The translations under genes and the position numbers were made by a program. A stretch of DNA of 5,887 nucleotides from Porphyrobacter sp. UBA7686 (GTDB lineage: Bacteria > Pseudomonadota > Alphaproteobacteria > Sphingomonadales > Sphingomonadaceae), in the NCBI GenBank assembly GCA_002482865.1, contig DLGU01000175.1, positions 1-5,887 on the forward strand, read 5' to 3'. Positions 1-5,887 of this stretch are shown here, piece after piece (positions within the stretch are counted from its first letter, which is position 1; each line of letters starts with the position of its first letter). Below the pieces are notes generated by a model, which saw nothing but the letters and a program-made list of their open reading frames with translations, ran no database searches and was not told the origin of the DNA.

Positions 1-1107
1 CTGATCGACGCCGATACGTGCGACCGGCTGCTAGCCTATGAAGCCGCACATGCCCGTCCGCTGGCCCTGTGGGCGGTGTTCGGGATCGGTGCTCTGGCGA
101 TCGGGCTGGGGTTGGTGTCGGTGATTGCCTCCAACTGGGAGGCCATTCCCGGTCTGGTGCGTCTCAGCATCCACCTCGCGCTGATTGCCGCGATGCTGGC
201 CGTGCTGTTCCTGCGTGAAGAGCGACTGGCCGATGCCTCGCCTTGGGCGGTCGAGGCGCTGGTGTTCGTCACCGCTGCGCTGGGCCTGACGTTTTTCGGG
301 CATATCGGGCAGGTCTATCAGACATCGTCTCCGCTATGGCAGCCGCTGGCGGTTTGGTTGGCGCTGTTCGCACCGCTGCTGCTGCTGACCGGGCGCAGCT
401 GGCCGGCGGCGCTGGCCGTGGTCGGCGGGGCGGTGTGGACGGTGTGGGACTATGCCGGTGCCAGCACGCCGTACGGGGCCCAACTCGATACGGGCCGGAG
501 CGTCTGGCTGGCCTTTGTCACCACGCTCCCCGTGGGTTTTGCCCCTTTGGCCGCATGGATGCGCACCCGAAGCCCTCGCCCGGATTTCTGGCGACGGCTC
601 GAGCAACTGGCGTTCGCCTACGCTGTCGCAGGAGCGTCGTTCGCTTGCGCCATCGCGAGCTCCGGGGGGTTCCACCAGAACGCGATGTCGCGGGAAGCGG
701 CGAGTGTGCTGACGAGCGGTTCGGTCGCCCTGCTGGCCGGTGTCGGTGTGGTTTTCGTCCGGCCCGGCATTTCCGGCAAGATGGCGGGCGCGATCATTGC
801 GGGGGCGGGGGTAGTCGTGCCGCTCGCCTATGTCACCGACGGGGCGTCCGTGCCTGCCGCGCTGGTGTTCATGGCGCTGTGGGTCGGCATCGCCGCCGCC
901 GCGCTTGCGGCTGGCTGGCGCGGGGTGTTCCAGCTGGCGGTGGGGGTGATCGCGCTCAGGCTCATCATTCTCAGCTTCGAGCTTGCGGGTGATCTGCTGA
1001 CGAGCGGCTTCGGGTTGATCCTCTCGGGTCTGATGATCCTGGGCGTTGCATGGGTCGCGGTGCGGGTGTCCAAGCAGTTTGCACCGGGCGAGAGGGGTGA
1101 CGCATGA
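1..1107 (+). CDS. DUF2157 multi-pass membrane protein (5' partial)
   Basis: The frame is open from base 1, so the start codon lies upstream and 368 residues are visible. GTG at 76 is an internal codon: the residues before it (acidic, ending in LLAYEAAHARPLALW) look like the short cytosolic N-terminal helix typical of DUF2157. The rest is a chain of about ten hydrophobic segments split by short loops. Family-like marks are the GLGLVSVIASNW segment, the GHIGQVYQTSSPLWQPLAVW segment near the first third, and a final LRLIILSFELAGDLLTSGFG stretch before the last helix. Function is unknown; it should sit in the inner membrane. The stop overlaps the next start (ATGA at 1104-1107), so the pair is probably translationally coupled. 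DUF2157 next to GDYXXLXY is a known gene pairing, which supports both calls. Confidence 0.85.
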   Translation: MIDADTCDRLLAYEAAHARPLALWAVFGIGALAIGLGLVSVIASNWEAIPGLVRLSIHLALIAAMLAVLFLREERLADASPWAVEALVFVTAALGLTFFGHIGQVYQTSSPLWQPLAVWLALFAPLLLLTGRSWPAALAVVGGAVWTVWDYAGASTPYGAQLDTGRSVWLAFVTTLPVGFAPLAAWMRTRSPRPDFWRRLEQLAFAYAVAGASFACAIASSGGFHQNAMSREAASVLTSGSVALLAGVGVVFVRPGISGKMAGAIIAGAGVVVPLAYVTDGASVPAALVFMALWVGIAAAALAAGWRGVFQLAVGVIALRLIILSFELAGDLLTSGFGLILSGLMILGVAWVAVRVSKQFAPGERGDA

Positions 1108-1646
1108 TCCGGCTCGCCCGCCTTGCCGCCGTGGTCGCGCCAGTCCTTGGCCTCGCCGCACTGTGGGTGCAGAGCGACCGGACCTATCACACTGGCACCG
1201 AGTGGGAGGTGCCGATCATGGGCTATGACCCGCGCGATTACCTGCGCGGGCACTATGTCGAGTTCAGCTACGATTGGCCGGGAAGCGAAGACCGTAGCGA
1301 CATTGTTTCGAGCGTAATGTGCCTTGAAGGCAAAGCGCCGAACATCACACGGGTGCGATGGTTGTGGGAGGGGCAGGCTTGCGATCATCCTGTGCGGGAA
1401 AATGGTGTTTCGACGCTGACACACGGCCGCCTCTACATCGGGCAGGCGCGCGCGGCGCAGCTCGAGGAGGAACTCCGCAACCGCGACCAGCGCGGGATCG
1501 TCACCATCCGCCAGCGCGAGGACGGCAATTTCACGCCGGTCAGCATCCGCTTCCGCCCGCTGACGGCTACTGAAATCGCCGAGCGCGATGCGCCGCCGGA
1601 ATCACCCTTCGACCCGCTCGGCCCGCCGGCTGTGATGGGGCAGTAA
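1104..1646 (+). CDS. GDYXXLXY domain protein
   Basis: This is a 180-residue protein with one N-terminal hydrophobic helix (about residues 7-22) that could be a membrane anchor or uncleaved signal, followed by a soluble, probably periplasmic, domain. The family motif is at residues 49-56 as GHYVEFSY, preceded by DPRDYLR. Relative to the family name, the Asp is His and the Leu is Phe, but the Gly and both Tyr residues remain. Two cysteines (in SVMCLEG and GQACDHP) could form a disulphide if the domain is exported. The C-terminus is Pro-rich. ATG at 1104 is chosen because it overlaps the upstream stop as ATGA and gives the complete anchor helix. Its biochemical role is unknown; the partner is presumably the DUF2157 protein. 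It ends 11 bp from the convergent ftsK stop. Confidence 0.85.
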   Translation: MIRLARLAAVVAPVLGLAALWVQSDRTYHTGTEWEVPIMGYDPRDYLRGHYVEFSYDWPGSEDRSDIVSSVMCLEGKAPNITRVRWLWEGQACDHPVRENGVSTLTHGRLYIGQARAAQLEEELRNRDQRGIVTIRQREDGNFTPVSIRFRPLTATEIAERDAPPESPFDPLGPPAVMGQ

Positions 1647-1657
1647 CCCGCCGCCCG

Positions 1658-3493
1658 TCAGAGAGGGTTGCCGTCCTTGTCGCGGTAGATTTCGCGCCGC
1701 CCGACATGGTTGGCGGGGCCAACGAAGCCGTCTTCCTCCATCCGCTCGATCCATTTGGCGGCGGTGTTGTAGCCCACGCCCATCTGGCGCTGGAGCCAGC
1801 TGCCCGATGCCTTCTGGTTCTCGAACACGATCTGGCAGGCCTGGCGGTACTTGCGCTCTTCCGGATTGTCGGAGGCGGTCATGTCGTCATCTAAGCCGAA
1901 GCCGAAACTGTCCTCGGGTTCCTCGGTGACGGCATCGACATATTCGGGCGAGCCTTGGCTCCGCCAGAAATCGGCGACCGCTTCCACTTCCTCGTCGCTG
2001 ACGAAGGGCCCGTGGACGCGCACCATCGCGCCGGTGTTGGGCTTGTAGAGCATGTCGCCCTTGCCCAGCAGCTGTTCGGCGCCCTGTTCGCCAAGGATCG
2101 TGCGACTGTCGATCCGGCTGGTCACCTTGAAGCTGATGCGGGTCGGCAGGTTTGCCTTGATCACGCCGGTGATGACATCGACCGAGGGGCGCTGGGTCGC
2201 CATGATGAGGTGGATGCCCGCCGCGCGCGATTTCTGGCTGAGGCGCTGGATCAGGACTTCGATTTCCTTGCCGATGGTGACCATGAGATCGGCGAGTTCG
2301 TCGACGATCAGCACGATCTGCGGCAGCGGCTGGTAATCGAGCTGTTCTTCCTCGAACAATTGCTCGCCGGTTTCGGGGTCGAACCCGGTCTGCACCCGGC
2401 GGCCCAGCGGCTTGCCCTTGGCAATCGCGGCGCTGACCTTTTCGTTGAAGGAGTGGATGTTGCGCGAGGAGATCGCGCTCATCATCCGGTACCGCCGCTC
2501 CATTTCCTCGACCGCCCATTTCAGCGCGCGCACCGATTTGGCAGGTTCCGTCACCACCGGCGAGAGCAGGTGGGGGATGTCGTCGTAGGTCTTGAGTTCC
2601 AGCACCTTGGGATCGATCAGGATCAGGCGCAGTTCGGTCGGCGTGAAGCGGTACAGCAGGCTGAGCAGGATCACGTTCAGCCCGACCGATTTACCCGATC
2701 CGGTGGTCCCTGCTACCAGCAAGTGCGGCATGGCAGCCAGATCGGCGATGATCGGCTCGCCCGCGATATCCTTGCCTAAGATGATCGGCAGGCTACCCTT
2801 GGCATCGGCAAAATCGGCGCAGGCGGCCAGTTCCTTCAGCATCACCACCTGGCGATCCTGATTCGGCAATTCGATGCCCATCACGGTGCGACCGGGGATC
2901 GGCGACACGCGCGCGGAGATCGCGCTCATGTTGCGAGCGATATCTTCGGCAAGGCCGACCACGCGGCTGGCTTTGATGCCGGGAGCGGGCTCCAGCTCGT
3001 ACATCGTCACCACCGGGCCGGTGCGCACGGCGGTGATTTCGCCCTTCACGTTGAAATCGTCGAGCACGTTTTCGAGCAGGCGGGCGTTGCGCTCCAAGGC
3101 AAGCTTGTCGAGCTTGGGCGCCTTGTCTTGCGGAGGTTCGGCCAGCAGATCGAGGCTGGGGAGGTTGAAGGCGGCGAACATGTCGCGCTGCGCGGTCTTG
3201 GCGGGCTGCGCGCGCTTGGGCGGGGCGCTGGGATCGGAGATTTCGGGCGCGCGGCGCGGGGCCGCGTCAAGCGGGGCGGGCGCGGTGTCGCCCTTGGCAG
3301 CGCGGCGCGGACGGGGGGCGATATCATCGTCCGCCTCGCCATCATCGGCAAAGGCGAGCGCAGGCTTGCGGCCCGGCAGCACGCGCTGCATCAGCCCCGC
3401 CAGCGACCCGCCGCCAAGGAATTCGGGCAGGCTCATCAGCACCCGCCAGTCGATCGCGAAAATCCGGGTCAACAGCCCCACGCCGACCGGCAA
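1658..3493 (-). CDS. ftsK: DNA translocase FtsK: intact last membrane helix, linker, motor and gamma domain
   Basis: FtsK is a hexameric ATPase that pumps chromosomal DNA through the closing septum and activates dimer resolution. This 611-codon clean frame begins at a TTG (3493) that is probably not the natural start; the gene continues to ATG 4068 through the frameshifted segment. In order it has the last transmembrane helix (GLLTRIFAIDW), a charged Pro/Ala-rich linker (to about residue 125), an FtsK alpha domain (about 130-240), the RecA-like motor with Walker A GTTGSGKS (plus-strand 2687-2710) and Walker B LIVDELAD (about 2288-2311), and a C-terminal winged-helix gamma domain starting at KYRQACQIVF. 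The gamma domain normally reads KOPS sequences and contacts XerD. All motor motifs are intact. With the 5' part restored the protein would be about 800 residues, normal for an alphaproteobacterial FtsK. Its stop faces the GDYXXLXY gene stop 11 bp away, with no clear terminator between them. Confidence 0.93.
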   Translation of the reverse strand: MPVGVGLLTRIFAIDWRVLMSLPEFLGGGSLAGLMQRVLPGRKPALAFADDGEADDDIAPRPRRAAKGDTAPAPLDAAPRRAPEISDPSAPPKRAQPAKTAQRDMFAAFNLPSLDLLAEPPQDKAPKLDKLALERNARLLENVLDDFNVKGEITAVRTGPVVTMYELEPAPGIKASRVVGLAEDIARNMSAISARVSPIPGRTVMGIELPNQDRQVVMLKELAACADFADAKGSLPIILGKDIAGEPIIADLAAMPHLLVAGTTGSGKSVGLNVILLSLLYRFTPTELRLILIDPKVLELKTYDDIPHLLSPVVTEPAKSVRALKWAVEEMERRYRMMSAISSRNIHSFNEKVSAAIAKGKPLGRRVQTGFDPETGEQLFEEEQLDYQPLPQIVLIVDELADLMVTIGKEIEVLIQRLSQKSRAAGIHLIMATQRPSVDVITGVIKANLPTRISFKVTSRIDSRTILGEQGAEQLLGKGDMLYKPNTGAMVRVHGPFVSDEEVEAVADFWRSQGSPEYVDAVTEEPEDSFGFGLDDDMTASDNPEERKYRQACQIVFENQKASGSWLQRQMGVGYNTAAKWIERMEEDGFVGPANHVGRREIYRDKDGNPL

Positions 3494-4068
3494 GGCTGGT
3501 GAGCGCGAGGCCGAGGATCACCCAGCCCTCGGCATCCGCGCCGAACCGGGCCGCCACCGCCTGAATGGCACCTGCGCCGAGCAAGCCCCGAAAGGCCGCC
3601 CGCCTGCGCGGGCAGCGTGCCGCCCTGCCCTTCGAAAGGCGAGCGCTCAGCACGGTCGCGATCAGCGTCATGGCGATCAGCAGCAGCGCGGTCGGCATCC
3701 ACCATGCGGTGGTCTCGGGCGCGTCGCCGTTCTCGACATCGCGCCACAGTTTGCGCGAGGAGACATAGAGCAAGGGGAGGAGCAGCACGCCGGGCAGGCC
3801 GAAGATCAGCAGCACACTTGTCCGCCGCCCAGGCGCCCATAGCGGCCCATCCAGTTGGCGACCTCGCGCCGGATCAGCCGCGGTCGATCCGCTGGGATCG
3901 GTCTGGGTGTAGCTCGCCAGCGCGAGCGCGAGGAACACCGCCGCGCCCAGCAGCAGCCCGGCGCCGGTCATCTGCGCGATTCGGCGCAGGCTGCGGCGCA
4001 AGCCTGCGCGCCATTCGGCGTCAGCTCTGGCGACCGGGTTTGACGGGTGTGACCGCGCGGCTGGCCAT
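3486..4068 (-). pseudogene. ftsK: ftsK 5' segment (4TM membrane domain) broken by multiple frameshifts
   Basis: This is the N-terminal, membrane-anchoring part of the same ftsK gene. ATG 4068 opens with MASRAVTPVKP and has a good ribosome site. The FtsK-like protein then jumps frames: VARADAEWRAGL and TM1 (ALALASYTQTDPSGSTAADPA), then EVANWMGRY, then GAWAADK, then LLIFGLPGVLLLPLLYVSS through TM3 (ALLLIAMTLIATVLS), then FEGQGGTLPAQAGGLSGL, then LGAGAIQAVAARFGADAEGW, then the clean 1658-3493 frame. Eight single-base insertions explain everything, near plus positions 4034-4035, 3866, 3836-3838, 3816, 3644, 3637, 3583-3584 and 3487-3488. Removing them gives 2403 nt, exactly 801 codons, with four or so hydrophobic helices at about 33-53, 84-101, 121-141 and 178-198. 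The encoded sequence is otherwise undecayed, so this is either sequencing/assembly error or a very fresh lesion. Confidence 0.82.
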
Positions 4069-4074
4069 GTGGGG

Positions 4075-4080
4075 TTCTCC
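4075..4080 (-). promoter_or_regulatory. Ribosome binding site of ftsK
   Basis: On the minus strand GGAGAA is followed by six bases (CCCCAC) and then ATG at 4068. This is a well-spaced Shine-Dalgarno site. It identifies 4068 as the natural ftsK start even though that reading frame stops after 15 codons in the sequence as given. Confidence 0.75.
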
Positions 4081-4092
4081 TGTGCAGAACAC

Positions 4093-4121
4093 ATCATGAA
4101 TCCTCGGCGGACTCGGGTCAA
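4093..4121 (-). promoter_or_regulatory. Putative sigma70 promoter of ftsK
   Basis: On the minus strand TTGACC (4121-4116, five of six consensus bases) is followed by a 17-bp spacer and CATGAT (4098-4093, four of six). Transcription would begin near 4086, giving a leader of about 18 nt that just includes the GGAGAA ribosome site. Position, spacing and orientation fit ftsK well. It is read by eye only; the -10 is imperfect. Confidence 0.5.
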
Positions 4122-4200
4122 GGAAAGAGCGATGAACGACATGGCTCGGGTGCTCGCACCGACCCGCCTAGCTTGACGACCGTCTTGGCAGGTGGACGCG

Positions 4201-4737
4201 CTACGAAAGCCCGTCGATGGCCGCCCAGCGCGGCCATTGGAGGGCGCGCGCACCATGCGGGTTCATACCGCCTAGGGCGATCACCGGCAGCGGGACTTGC
4301 CGTGCCAGCAGTCGGAACCGCACCGGCCCCAGCACCCCGCCGCCGGGGTGCGAGCGGGTCGGGAACACCGGCGAAAGCAGCGCCGCATCTGCCCCCAGCC
4401 GCGCCGCCAGTCCCAGCTCGGCAAGGTCATGCGCAGTGGCGAGGTGGATCAGGCCGCTGCGGCGCGGGGTCAGTGAGCGGGGTGCGCCATAGATCCCGTC
4501 CGCGCCCCACTCGCGCGCGGTCAGCGCCGAATCGGCGAGGATCGTCACATGCCCCTTGGCCCGCGCGATCCGCAGCAAGACCCGGAACCGCGCGTAACGC
4601 TCCGGCCCCTCCAGATGGTAATGGCGATAGATCCACCCCGATCCGCGCGGCAGCTTGGCCAAGGCGCGTGCCAGCCCTGCGTCATTGCGCGCATCGCTGA
4701 TCAGCCACAGGGCGGGGAGGGGCTTTGCGCGCGTCAC
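4201..4737 (-). CDS. ThiE/TenI-like protein (annotated-type thiamine phosphate synthase)
   Basis: From GTG 4737 this is a 178-residue protein with a TMP-synthase/TenI beta-alpha barrel pattern: LWLISDARND near the N-terminus (first strand), YRHYHLEG (second strand), HVTILADSALTAREWGADGI (third/fourth), LIHLATAHDLAELGLAARLGADAALLSPVFPTRSHPGG (the ThiE-like S-P-V-F-x-T phosphate loop) and LPVIALGGMNPHGARAL (phosphate-binding GG loop). ThiE joins the thiazole and pyrimidine halves of thiamine phosphate. However, the usual Q-x-R-x-K strand and the G-V-H-L-G-Q motif are replaced by YRHYHL and GIYGAPR, and the protein is shorter than ThiE (about 210), so the activity is doubtful and no symbol is given. 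An in-frame ATG at 4761 (adding MGALYSGC) overlaps the yggS ATG; GTG 4737 is preferred because homolog-like sequence begins there and a TATAGC box sits directly upstream. The C-terminus looks short after the GG loop. Confidence 0.8.
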   Translation of the reverse strand: MTRAKPLPALWLISDARNDAGLARALAKLPRGSGWIYRHYHLEGPERYARFRVLLRIARAKGHVTILADSALTAREWGADGIYGAPRSLTPRRSGLIHLATAHDLAELGLAARLGADAALLSPVFPTRSHPGGGVLGPVRFRLLARQVPLPVIALGGMNPHGARALQWPRWAAIDGLS

Positions 4738-4743
4738 GCACCC

Positions 4744-4751
4744 GCTATAGA
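4744..4751. promoter_or_regulatory. Self-complementary CTATAG box: candidate shared -10 element for the ThiE-like gene and yggS
   Basis: CTATAG at 4745-4750 is its own reverse complement. On the plus strand TATAGA (4746-4751) ends 8 nt before the yggS ATG at 4760; on the minus strand TATAGC (4749-4744) ends 6 nt before GTG 4737. Those are distances at which transcription would start at or next to the start codon, so both messages could be leaderless. No Shine-Dalgarno site is seen before either gene. The only -35-like match is a plus-strand TTGCGC (4725-4730) at a short 15-bp spacing; none is clear on the minus strand. Confidence 0.42.
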
Positions 4752-4759
4752 GCGCCCCC

Positions 4760-5422
4760 ATGGAAAATGCAGCGTCCCGCCTCGCCGATGTCCGCGCCAA
4801 TATCGCCAAGGTGTGCAAACCCGCCCGGCGCGCGCCTGATGATGTGACGCTGATTGCTGTCAGCAAGACCCACGATGCGCCCGGAATCCAGCCGCTGATC
4901 GACGCCGGCCAGCGGGTGTTCGGGGAGAACCGCGTGCAAGAGGCGCAGGCCAAATGGCCCGCTTTGCGCGCGGCGTACCCCGACATCGAACTCCACCTCA
5001 TCGGCCAGCTGCAATCGAACAAGGCCGAAGAAGCGGTCGCGCTGTTCGACGTGATCCACTCGCTCGACCGCCCGAGCCTGCTCACCGCACTTGCCAAGGC
5101 GATGGACAAGGCGGGAAAGCGCGTGCCGTGCTTTGTGCAGGTCAATATCGGGGACGAGGCGCAGAAGGGCGGCTGCCCGATTGCCGATCTGCCCGCGTTC
5201 CTGGCATCAGCCCGCGCCGCCGATGTGCCGCTCGCCGGGCTGATGTGCATTCCCCCCGCCGACACCGAAGCCGCGCCGTTCTTTGCGATGCTCGCGAAAC
5301 TGGCGGCGGATCACGGCCTCACTGGCCTCAGCATGGGAATGAGCGGGGATTACGAGACGGCGGTGATGCTGGGCGCGACCCATATCAGGGTGGGCACCGC
5401 GCTGTTCGGGTCGCGGGGGTGA
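4760..5422 (+). CDS. yggS: YggS/PLPBP family pyridoxal-phosphate homeostasis protein
   Basis: This 220-residue cytosolic protein belongs to the YggS/PROSC family, single-domain barrels that bind pyridoxal 5'-phosphate and keep vitamin B6 and amino-acid pools balanced, without known enzymatic activity. The PLP lysine is K36 in LIAVSKTH, the same number as in E. coli YggS. Further family blocks are FGENRVQEAQ (54-63), HLIGQLQSNK (79-88), VIHSLDR, CFVQVNIGDEAQKGGC, GLMCIPP, and the C-terminal phosphate loop SMGMSGDYETAVMLGATHIR (191-210) followed by VGTALFG. Length is close to the usual 225-235. ATG 4760 gives a normal family N-terminus. The gene is divergent from the ThiE-like gene and is followed by a GTGA-coupled gene. 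It shows no disruption. Confidence 0.95.
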   Translation: MENAASRLADVRANIAKVCKPARRAPDDVTLIAVSKTHDAPGIQPLIDAGQRVFGENRVQEAQAKWPALRAAYPDIELHLIGQLQSNKAEEAVALFDVIHSLDRPSLLTALAKAMDKAGKRVPCFVQVNIGDEAQKGGCPIADLPAFLASARAADVPLAGLMCIPPADTEAAPFFAMLAKLAADHGLTGLSMGMSGDYETAVMLGATHIRVGTALFGSRG

Positions 5423-5887
5423 GCGCAACGCTCGCCCGGCTCGACGCCTTCATTGCCGCATGGCGCGAACGGCTGTGCGCGGGGTCAGCCGAAGTCCGCA
5501 TCGAGGCGAGGCCGCTCGAGCATCCGCCGGGCCTGCACTCTGCCTGTGCTGACGCTTTGGTCACCAGCCTCGGCTACCAGCCGATTGGCGGCAATTGGGA
5601 ATTGCTCGATGCCGAGGCCGAGCCTGACGGCGCACGTTCGGCCCGTGCGGCACTGATCGAGGCCTTCGCGCGCCACATGGTGTTCTCGCACGAGCCGTGG
5701 TTGGGTGAGGCCGACGCATTGGCGATGGGCGAGGATTTCCTCGCCTGCTTCGACGCCCGCACCTGTCAGATCGTGACCAACCGGATGTATTTCGGCTGGA
5801 ATCCGATCACCTCCGCAAGTTTCGAATGGGCCTTCGTCGCCTTCGACGACACCGCCATCGCGCTGCTGCTCGCCACCGCCGAGGACT
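5419..5887 (+). CDS. Hypothetical protein coupled to yggS (3' partial)
   Basis: The frame opens at GTG 5419, overlapping the yggS stop as GTGA, and stays open to the window end (156 codons visible). It is the only start upstream of an internal ATG at 5677, and the overlap suggests translational coupling. The visible protein begins SATLARLDAFIAAWRERL, is mixed alpha/beta in character, has no membrane helix or signal peptide, and is rich in Trp, Phe and acidic residues. Its most distinctive part is near the end: IVTNRMYFGWNPITSASFEW followed by AFVAFDDTAIALLL. I do not recognise the family and assign no function. Sharing an operon with yggS could mean a link to B6 metabolism, but it may simply be a neighbour. 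Confidence 0.8.
   Translation, partial: MSATLARLDAFIAAWRERLCAGSAEVRIEARPLEHPPGLHSACADALVTSLGYQPIGGNWELLDAEAEPDGARSARAALIEAFARHMVFSHEPWLGEADALAMGEDFLACFDARTCQIVTNRMYFGWNPITSASFEWAFVAFDDTAIALLLATAED

Noticed and set aside
334..1161. 275-codon minus-strand frame opposite the DUF2157 gene
   Set aside because: The composition (Arg, Gln, Pro, His-rich) is that expected from the complement of a hydrophobic GC-rich gene; the plus-strand DUF2157 protein is convincing.
1645..1669. AACCC ... GGGTT inverted repeat between the convergent stops as a bidirectional terminator
   Set aside because: The stem is only 5 bp with a 15-nt loop and no T-run on either side.
1955..2779. 274-codon plus-strand frame opposite the ftsK motor
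   Set aside because: It covers the Walker A/B region of ftsK in antisense; the product is His/Asp/Arg-rich and low in sense, typical of a GC-rich shadow frame.
3487..4035. Programmed ribosomal frameshifting to rejoin the ftsK frames
   Set aside because: Eight separate shifts would be needed, none at a recognisable slippery heptamer with a following structure; insertions are far simpler.
4145..4162. Hairpin TCGGGTG-CTCG-CACCGA after the ThiE-like gene as a terminator
   Set aside because: The stem is short with a bulged G and there is no T-tract downstream on the minus strand, so it is not a convincing intrinsic terminator.
3342..4256. A separate 304-residue minus-strand protein upstream of the ftsK motor frame
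   Set aside because: Only its middle is FtsK-like; its first ~60 and last ~65 residues and several internal stretches are out-of-frame translation. It is one of the frames of the disrupted ftsK gene, not an independent gene.
4738..5265. Long minus-strand open frame opposite yggS that runs in frame into the ThiE-like gene
   Set aside because: It is the antisense shadow of a clearly real yggS; the predicted residues are Ser/Ala/Arg-rich with no family features, and ThiE-like similarity begins only near 4737.

Overview
This is a GC-rich window (well over 60 % G+C by eye) with long open frames on both strands. Its FtsK, YggS and ThiE-like proteins look alphaproteobacterial, most likely Sphingomonadales of the Erythrobacter/Porphyrobacter type. 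That placement is inferred from remembered protein style, not from a search. I see no tRNA, rRNA, CRISPR array, insertion sequence or phage gene.

Layout: (1) Positions 1-1646, plus strand: a two-gene membrane-protein operon. A DUF2157 multi-pass protein (5' end cut by the window) overlaps a GDYXXLXY-family protein by an ATGA junction. (2) Positions 1658-4068, minus strand, convergent with the first block and 11 bp from it: the ftsK DNA translocase locus. Its linker, motor and gamma domain are one clean frame. The first ~580 bp, coding for the membrane domain, can be read as FtsK only by switching frame repeatedly. I explain this by eight single-base insertions between about 3487 and 4035. A Shine-Dalgarno site and a sigma70-like promoter precede the ATG at 4068. 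(3) Positions 4201-4737, minus strand: a divergent ThiE/TenI-like protein. (4) Positions 4760-5422, plus strand: a YggS/PLPBP-type pyridoxal-phosphate-binding protein, overlapped by 4 bp by an unrecognised gene that runs off the window at 5887.

How the genes relate: DUF2157 and GDYXXLXY proteins are commonly found side by side and probably work together at the envelope. FtsK is the division/chromosome-segregation translocase. The ThiE-like gene and yggS are divergent, with only ~22 bp between their likely starts. That gap holds a self-complementary CTATAG box correctly placed to act as the -10 element in both directions, with start codons at or near the expected transcription starts.

No obviously new multi-gene system is visible. 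The two items most worth a second look are the insertion cluster in ftsK (sequencing artefact or very recent inactivation) and the symmetric, possibly leaderless, thiE-like/yggS promoter.
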